A stretch of 64,000 bases of DNA from Campanula takesimana (Eukaryota > Streptophyta > Magnoliopsida > Asterales > Campanulaceae): assembly GCA_026119855.1 (NCBI GenBank), contig JAOWBW010000191.1:62001-126000 (forward strand). The letters are read 5' to 3'. This document shows, piece after piece, positions 57,706 to 64,000 of this stretch. A program made the position numbers and the translations under genes. Each line of letters starts with the position of its first letter. Position 1 is the stretch's first letter. The notes under the pieces are model-generated. The model did no database searches. It was not told where the DNA came from and saw only the letters and a list, made by a program, of their open reading frames with translations.

Positions 57706-59370
57706 TTAGTGTGCATCAAGCCCTTGTCGAATTGGCAAACATGATGGTAAAAAGTTTGCCAAGTCATTCAAGGATTTGTACGAAGAACCGCCTTCCTGAA
57801 CACAAGCTCTGATCTTCTCCTTCATCTCAATAGCTCTTTTCCGTATCTCTGTCCCTTCTTTCTCCACCAACAGTTTTCTAATCGCACTCGCTATCTCACT
57901 TCTCTCCAAAACTTGTTCTAGCTCAAGTCCAACCTTCCATACATAAGTCAAGTACCTCGCATTCACCTTTTGGTCAACAAAACATGGCCTACATATCATC
58001 GGGACACCTTCCGAAATACATTCTAACGACGAATTCCACCCACAATGGCTCCAAAACCCTCCCACAGAACCATGTGCTAAAACTTCCTTCTGTGGAGCCC
58101 ATCTCACTACGCACCCTCTGTTTCCTACTTTTTCAATAAAACCATCTGGCAAAAACTCAATCGTTTCAGAACCATGAACAACTGAGCCAGGTCGGACCAC
58201 CCACAAAAATGGCTGATCACTATTAGCCAGTCCCCAAGCTGTCTCGACTAGCTCTTTCTTGTCCATGGTTGCTGCACTCCCTAAGCTAGCATAAATAACT
58301 GAGTTAGGAGCTTGTTTGTCAAGCCATTCAATGCAACTCCGGTCCTCCTTTAGAAAACTTGTTGATTTTGTTGAACCAAATTTATGCAGAGGGCCTACTG
58401 GGAACACCGGAACTTGGAAATGCTTTTGGAGCTTTTGTAGTGATGATTGCTCGAGGTAGTCAATTGTGTTCCATATGATGGCTGAAGTAGTTCTCGTGCC
58501 ACTCGTAATTGCTAGCAATTTTAATGTAATTTCATGATTATTGGTAATCGGTAGATCCTTAAACCGGAGGGGGTAGAGTTCAGGCACCAAATCCTTCGAT
58601 ATAGAATCTGTCGTAACAAAATAGCACCATCAGTAACTTTGATATCATCATATAAACAAATAAAGCATGATTCATAAAAACATTCACATGCCAAGTGGGA
58701 CATTATGTAGTAGGACTGAAGGAATACAGTATTGGTATTTGGTACATAGTACAACTTAGAAAATAAGTTGTCATTGGGCAACCTGGTGCTACAAGAGCTT
58801 ATACTGTGTGTGGTGGGTCCAAAAGAAAGACTTCATTAACTTTCAAGAATTTCCTAAATAGTGGGAACGGTAAAATTTCATTTTTACGGGGTAAAAACTT
58901 GTACCTTGTACTGGAATGTAACCTTCTTGATGGATCCGAGGAACAGCGAGGTAAGCGTGCAAGAAAGAAGCATTGCTTGTACGGAAAACAAAGCTCGGAT
59001 TTTTCAGTTTACTAGCAATATCCTCTGGAAAGTACATAATATCATTGTGTATAATTCCTAGCAGTCTATCATTTGGCTCCTGTACTTCCATCATACTAAC
59101 CAAATGTTCTTGGAACTCTGTTTTGTAGTTGTCGTTGAGATTTTCAACGAACGCTAAACCTAATTTTTCAAGGTCATCATCGGTTAGATTGTCAGATAAA
59201 GTGTGGAAGGAAAAATCTATATGGTTGGAGTAATCTGGAGAGTTGTACTTTGTGTGTACAACAGTTATAGAGAAGCCTTTGGAATGAAGAGCAGAGCCTA
59301 GCTGAAGCATCGGAGTCATGTGGCCTTGGAATGGAGCTGGCACGAGTACCAGGTTTCCTCGTTTTCCCAT
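57706..59370 (-). CDS. UGT-7: UGT76-like glucosyltransferase with Asp to Asn in the catalytic dyad
   Basis: Exon 1 is 59370-58905 and exon 2 is 58607-57706, with the same 297-nt intron as UGT-5. The protein is 455 residues. Differences from UGT-5 are Ala57 to Thr, Asp109 to Asn, Ile124 to Asn and Gln245 to Arg. Asp109 lies in IIHDDIMYF and aligns with the catalytic Asp of the other five intact genes (IIYD/LIYD/VIHD). Here the motif reads IIHNDIMYF, with codon AAT at 59046-59044. In plant UGTs this Asp polarises the catalytic His (His17, still present), so loss or change of glucosylation is expected. The neighbouring Asp110 remains and might partly compensate. The PSPG box (325-368) is intact, so UDP-glucose binding should persist. 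The leader CT-repeat is shorter than in UGT-5. The change is a CG to TG transition on the plus strand. Confidence 0.9.
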
Positions 59371-59855
59371 CTCTCTCTCTCTCTCTCTCAGAAGTTTGTA
59401 TATCTAAACTCCGTTAATATGGAATCATATATAGAAATTGTCAGAAAGCGATGATAATAACAATAACAATAAAAGGTAGGATGTGCGATTTGCCGTAAGA
59501 AAATCATGGAGAATGACATCAAATGTAAAATGCGAAATACTTTCGGCTTTCTTGTTATACTCTGTATATATGTTTTGTTAGTTTGTTAGTTGTTTGATTG
59601 ATTGATTCCTTCTGGAAGTGCCCAGGTAAGGAAAAGACCAAGAATACGTATATACCTAAAGCTTTGTGTATATATAATGGGTCTTTTAATCTGTTTGGTT
59701 TTAGAGAAAGAGCGGCAAAAACAACGGGGTCGTAGTCAGTACCTAGGTTTTCTGCGAGGAGAACAAAGAGGTCCAATATTGTCTTAGCCATCATCATTCA
59801 AGTTTATACGTTTGAAATACTAATTGTACTAGTTTACTCGGTCGAAATGAATGTA

Positions 59856-60774
59856 CTCCATCCGTCCCAGAGTATATGTCCACCTTTTCTTTTTAGTCCG
59901 TCCCAGAGTATATGTCCACTTACAAAAAGGGCAAAGAAATTTTACTATTTCTCCCACTCATTCTCTCTCTTCATACTTTACTTTTATACTCAAAACACTA
60001 ATCAACTTACCGTTCATTCTCTCTCATTCCTTACTTTTATACTCACAAACACTTACATCACTTCCACCATTTCTTAATCTATACTTTGGGACGGAGGAAG
60101 TATAATACTCCCTCTATCCCAGAATGATAGTCCCCCTATTTTCATGGGTATTACGAAGGAACTTTGAGCAGTAATTAAGACTACTTTTAATTATTATAAT
60201 GAAATTTTGAAATTGTTCTTGATACACCATTATAAATACTGTTAATACTAATTTTTAGATTCGCATTAACATAATCATAAGTAGCCTTTATAATTGCTCA
60301 AAGTTCCCTCGTAGTAACAACTAAAAAAAATGGACTATCTTTCTGGACGGAGGGATCTTTCGGGGACGGAGGGAGTATTATAACATTTGTTTGTGCATAT
60401 CCCGATCCCAATCTCAAGATGATATTCACAATGGCGTATCTGCATGGAGACTTTGTGAAAATCCTATCTCATGCGTAAGGTGCATCAGATCAGAGTACTC
60501 CCTCCCTATGTCCCGTTTTAAGGTTCTTACTTTCCTTTTTAGTCCGTCCTAATTTAATTTAAGGTTCTTACTTTGCTTTATTACCTAAAATGGAAAGTGG
60601 GACCCACTTGTCATTCTCACAACAAAAACTCCCTACCCACTTTCTCTCTCCCACTTTACTTTTAATACTCACAACATTTTCTTTTTCTTAATCTCCATAT
60701 AAAGTCAAACTAGGAACTTTAAATTGGGACGGAGGGAAAGTCAAACTAGGAACTTTAAATTGGGGCGGAGGGAG
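59856..60774. mobile_element. Cluster of three Stowaway MITEs (duplicates)
   Basis: Elements at 59856-60100, 60108-60375 and 60498-60774, each with GGGACGGAGG-type ends and TA flanks, match 32435-32686, 32694-32961 and 33083-33373. A degenerate fourth follows to 60918. Confidence 0.85.
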
Positions 60775-60920
60775 TATTTCATACCGTCCCAAATGCACCG
60801 TTCCAAAATGCTACTAATCCCTGTCTTTAAACGTATGTCTAAATTGTTTTCAAATTTACTCTTGATTAAGAACAAATTTGAAAGTTTTTCATACATTCTT
60901 TTCAAGACGGAGGCAGTAAT

Positions 60921-63076
60921 TGTAACGACCCCAAAACCCGTCCCTATTTATTTTATATTTTTGGATTTTATTTGACATTATGTGTGCATTTTAGGTGTTG
61001 CATCATATTTTATGATTTGCACATCTTACTTGATTATTTGTGTTATTTACTTAGTTAGTAATAATAATGGTTAAAGGAGTTAATTGATTAAGTTGAAACT
61101 TTAGGGTCCTTGTTGAAAAAATAAGTTAAGGGGCTTAAGTGTTGAAAGTGAAAGTCGAGTGACCAAAATGTAATTTTTGGGTAAAAGTCTCATATAACTA
61201 GTTGCTTCTCCATCTCTCTCTCTCTGTGAACTTTTCTTCTGCAACTCCCCCTACTTTCTTAGGGTTAGAAAGAAAAAGGTAAGTTCAACCCATTTCGATT
61301 TAATTCTTTTTATTTACTACCCGTTTTAAAAACTAATTATATAAAAATGATCAGGGCGTCGAGTAGGTCATTTCTATCCGAACAAAACATATTTCTGCGA
61401 TACTTTTTCCTGAAATAGGTAAGTTACTAATTCCCCTTTAAATGTTAAAATGGTCATATATGTTATACTTGCTACTTGTATTTGTTAATTTTGTGATTTG
61501 AATAATATTTGTGATACTTTTAATTTTGGGACAAAGGGAGTATTTGGAAAGTTGATGTTGGTTGTGTAAAGAAGTCATATTTGTGTTGTATAACTCAGTT
61601 TGGTTGAATTATGTTTGGTAAGATACATGTTGGTTTGTACTTTTGGGACGGTGAAACGAAAGGAGTAAAATTAGCAAGTTTTGTGCCTGACGGGTGTGTG
61701 TGGGCGGCCGCCCAAATAGGGCGTGCGGCCGCACATTTATCTGGAGAAGATTTTGGTCGTGGACAGAGCATTTTGGGCGGCCGCACAGGCTGGTGTGGGC
61801 GACCGCCCAGGGTTGCTGGAAAAGTTAAGTGTTCCATTTCAAGTTGATTTAAAGTTCAAGTTTGGTCTAGGTCTTAGGTGATATCCTAGAGTACCTAGAG
61901 GGTTGTTGTGGAACACCCTAGTGTTTGAAATTGGTTCCTTTGTGAACAAATGTGTTATGGAATGTGAATAAGTGTTACATGGGGTATTGTTGAACATCTT
62001 TTGATGTGTGTTGGATTGGTTCATCTTTGTGATGTGTTTGGCTTGATTCCCTACTTTGGAATCATTGCCGCTGGTTGTTGTTTAAGCAAGTATTCATTAC
62101 TATGCTCGTTTGGAAGTCCAGCTGGTACTTGTTGTTGGTGTCGGGACAGTGGTAGGGATTACATCATTGTAAGGCTTCTATCATTGGTTTCCCATTGTTT
62201 ATGATATTGGGCAGTGGTAGGGATTACAATGGCACACGAGCCAAGTTCATTGTAAGGCTTCTATCATTGGTTTCCCATTTTTAACCCCCCTTCCTTAGGC
62301 CAAAGGTTGGGCACTTTGGGTTATGACTTGGTGTCATTTTCCCCCTCTTGTTGTTGTTGTTTGGTTCATGAACCGGTTTCATCCCTTTGGTGCTGCTCAG
62401 TTGATACCTCTCAGATGGTTATATGTTTGTTTCGAGAACCTTGGCTCAGTATCCACGTATGAGTGTTTATTTCCGCCTTATGTGTGGTATGATGAGTTGG
62501 TCGTTATTTCCAACTGGTATGGGACGGTTGGCGATATAGAGCCTCTCATGTTATGTGCTATGTGGATGTTTATTGACATTGTTCAATTCCGAGTATCATT
62601 TTAGCATGTAATGTAGTTGCATTTTAGTAGCTTACTGAGATTCATTCTCACCCTTATTTGTTTACTGTTTTAGATAAAGGAGAGCTCAGGGGATAGGTCA
62701 CTTCAAGGGAGGACGTCGAGGAAGTGATTTGGGTAAGACATTTTGGGAAAGTAAGTTTGGTATGTAAAGGCTACATTAAGTAAATGTATAACCTTTTGGG
62801 TAGTGTACCCGTGACTTCATCTTGTATCACATATTTTTGGAACATGTTGGTGAGTTGTAAATTTATAAGTAAAGTGTGTAAGCCTTATGGCTAAGTACTT
62901 TGGATTGTGAAAGTTTGTTTGTGTGGAATTGTAATCAAGTTTCAAGTAAATGTGTTTGGTTATATGAAACTTTTATGAAAGTACATTTCGAAAAATTTTC
63001 CTAAAATGTTTTATGACGTCTTCCGTGCGTGTTCCGAGCGTGGGGCCAAGTAGGACCACCGGTACGGGGCGCGACA
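60921..63076 (+). repeat. Gypsy-2 5' LTR
   Basis: 2156 bp, TGTAACGACCCC ... GGGGCGCGACA. It contains GGGCGGCCGCCC, GTGCGGCCGCAC and GGGCGGCCGCAC at about 61700-61790 and a tandem GGGCAGTGGTAGGGATTACA-like repeat near 62140-62260. The reading frames in it are incidental. Confidence 0.88.
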
Positions 63077-63078
63077 GT

Positions 63079-63090
63079 TGGTATCAGAGC
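63079..63090 (+). other. Gypsy-2 primer-binding site
   Basis: TGGTATCAGAGC, complementary to initiator tRNA-Met, 2 nt after the LTR end. Confidence 0.88.
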
Positions 63091-63186
63091 TAGGTTGTAG
63101 ATGGTCTAGAATGACTAAGTGACCTAGGAGGGTAGTTGTGTATAGAGTGAGTAATATTGAGTGTCTTATGCAGGTATTAATTAAAA

Positions 63187-64000
63187 ATGGTTGAGAATGA
63201 AGGAGATCAGGCTGATTCTTCAGGGCAAGGGGATGCCAGAGAAGAGACTCGAATCATGTTTCAAGGGATGTTCGAGGCAGCTATGAAAACTTTAAATGAT
63301 CAGAGGCAAGGAGGAGAACAAGCACCTCCGAGATATGGGTTAGAACAGTTCCTGAAGATGAAACCCATGGGTTATGAAGGAGAACCAGAGGTAATAAAGG
63401 TCGAGAGGTGGATAGAGTCGATGGAGAAAATATTTGATGTCTTGAGATGTAAAGATGAAGAACAAGTCAGGTTTGCTACCTATAAACTGAGTGGAGCTGC
63501 TGAGCACTGGTGGAGAGATTTGAAAGCAAATTGGGATGAGATCATGTAGCCTATACTTGGAAAATTTCTGAGGAAGTTCAAGGAACATTTCATTCCTCGG
63601 TAGATCAAGACAAGAAGGAAATGGAGTTTCTTAATTTGGAGCAGAATACTATGTCTGTGGCTCAGTATACATCCAAATTTACGGAGTTATCCAGGTATTG
63701 CACTCACTTGGTGGAAACTGAGGAAAGGAAAGCAACTAGATTTGTAAAGGGTTTGAAAACTGTGATTCGAAGTCAACTAGTATCCCACAAATTGCAAGAT
63801 TTTCAAGATGCTGTTGATAGAGCATATCAGGTAGAGCATGATATAGAAGAACATAAGAGGAAAATTGAATTGGCAGGTACAGGAAGGCAGGGAAGACCTC
63901 AACCACCGCTTAGTGATAGTCGAGGAGGTCAGGGAACACCATCACAATTTAGAGGGCAACCGCAAAGGACAACCAATTATCAGAAATCAAGGTAATGTCC
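63187..64000 (+). pseudogene. Gypsy-2 gag, interrupted, runs off the window
   Basis: It starts MVENEGDQADSSGQGDAREE. The capsid core includes VIKVERWIESMEKIF and YKLSGAAEHWWRDLKANWDE. A TAG at 63547-63549 and a frameshift near 63600 interrupt the region around FKEHFIPR. The frame reopens at EFLNLEQNTMSVAQYTSKF and ends at a TAA near 63993. Protease and later domains lie beyond the window. Confidence 0.85.

Larger units (their letters stand above)
51732..60918. repeat. Segmental duplication block, copy 2
   Basis: Matches 25144-33517 in order and orientation. Its left edge abuts truncated Copia-C, and its right edge abuts the LTR of Gypsy-2. It carries a hAT element missing from copy 1. Confidence 0.95.
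60921..64000 (+). mobile_element. Ty3/gypsy element, 5' part (Gypsy-2)
   Basis: A long 5' LTR, a primer-binding site and the start of gag are followed by the window edge. It lies right beside the end of the duplicated block. The lineage is probably a long-LTR gypsy (Del/Tekay-like gag wording), inferred from gag only. Confidence 0.88.

Noticed and set aside
61595..62604. Several open frames of 60-93 codons
   Set aside because: All are inside the Gypsy-2 LTR, with no recognisable protein and overlap on both strands.

Overview
This window is plant nuclear DNA, very probably from a eudicot and possibly an asterid (species not determined). The signs are plant family-1 glucosyltransferase genes with one phase-1 intron and a PSPG box, a COPT-type copper transporter, class I small heat-shock protein remnants, a nuclear tRNA-Val, and dense plant transposons (Stowaway, hAT, Mutator-like and Harbinger MITEs, Helitrons, a LINE, Ty1/copia and Ty3/gypsy elements). 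The base composition is AT-rich. All real host genes except the copper transporter lie on the minus strand.

Layout. 1-3.1 kb: a long-TIR MITE, then two divergent sHSP pseudogenes. 4.7-11.4 kb: an intact UGT76-like gene (UGT-1), then a wrecked paralogue (UGT-2 pseudogene) carrying frameshifts, three MITEs and a lost C-terminal half. 12.3-13.4 kb: a foldback Mutator-like MITE nested inside a Stowaway. 13.7-22.5 kb: UGT-3, whose single intron is about 7.5 kb long because a young Ty3/gypsy element (596-bp LTRs, 5-bp target duplication) sits inside it. 25.1-33.5 kb: a block with a tRNA-Val and two UGT genes (UGT-4, UGT-5). 33.5-40.8 kb: LINE debris, MITEs and two related Helitrons. 41 kb: a COPT copper transporter whose TATA box lies 18 bp from a Helitron end. 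42.1-51.7 kb: a stack of three decayed copia elements. 51.7-60.9 kb: a second copy of the 25.1-33.5 kb block (tRNA-Val, UGT-6, UGT-7). 60.9-64 kb: the 5' part of a second Ty3/gypsy element.

The biological theme is a UGT76-like glucosyltransferase array of six intact reading frames and one pseudogene. It appears to have grown by nested duplication: an older ~2.5-4 kb unit gave UGT-4 and UGT-5, and a recent ~8.4 kb unit gave UGT-6 and UGT-7. The most notable coding change is in UGT-7. The aspartate aligned with the catalytic His-Asp dyad is Asn there, but Asp in its near-identical sister UGT-5. I found no CRISPR array, operon or prokaryotic feature, and no clearly new molecular system. The novelty lies in the structure and evolution of the cluster and of its transposons.
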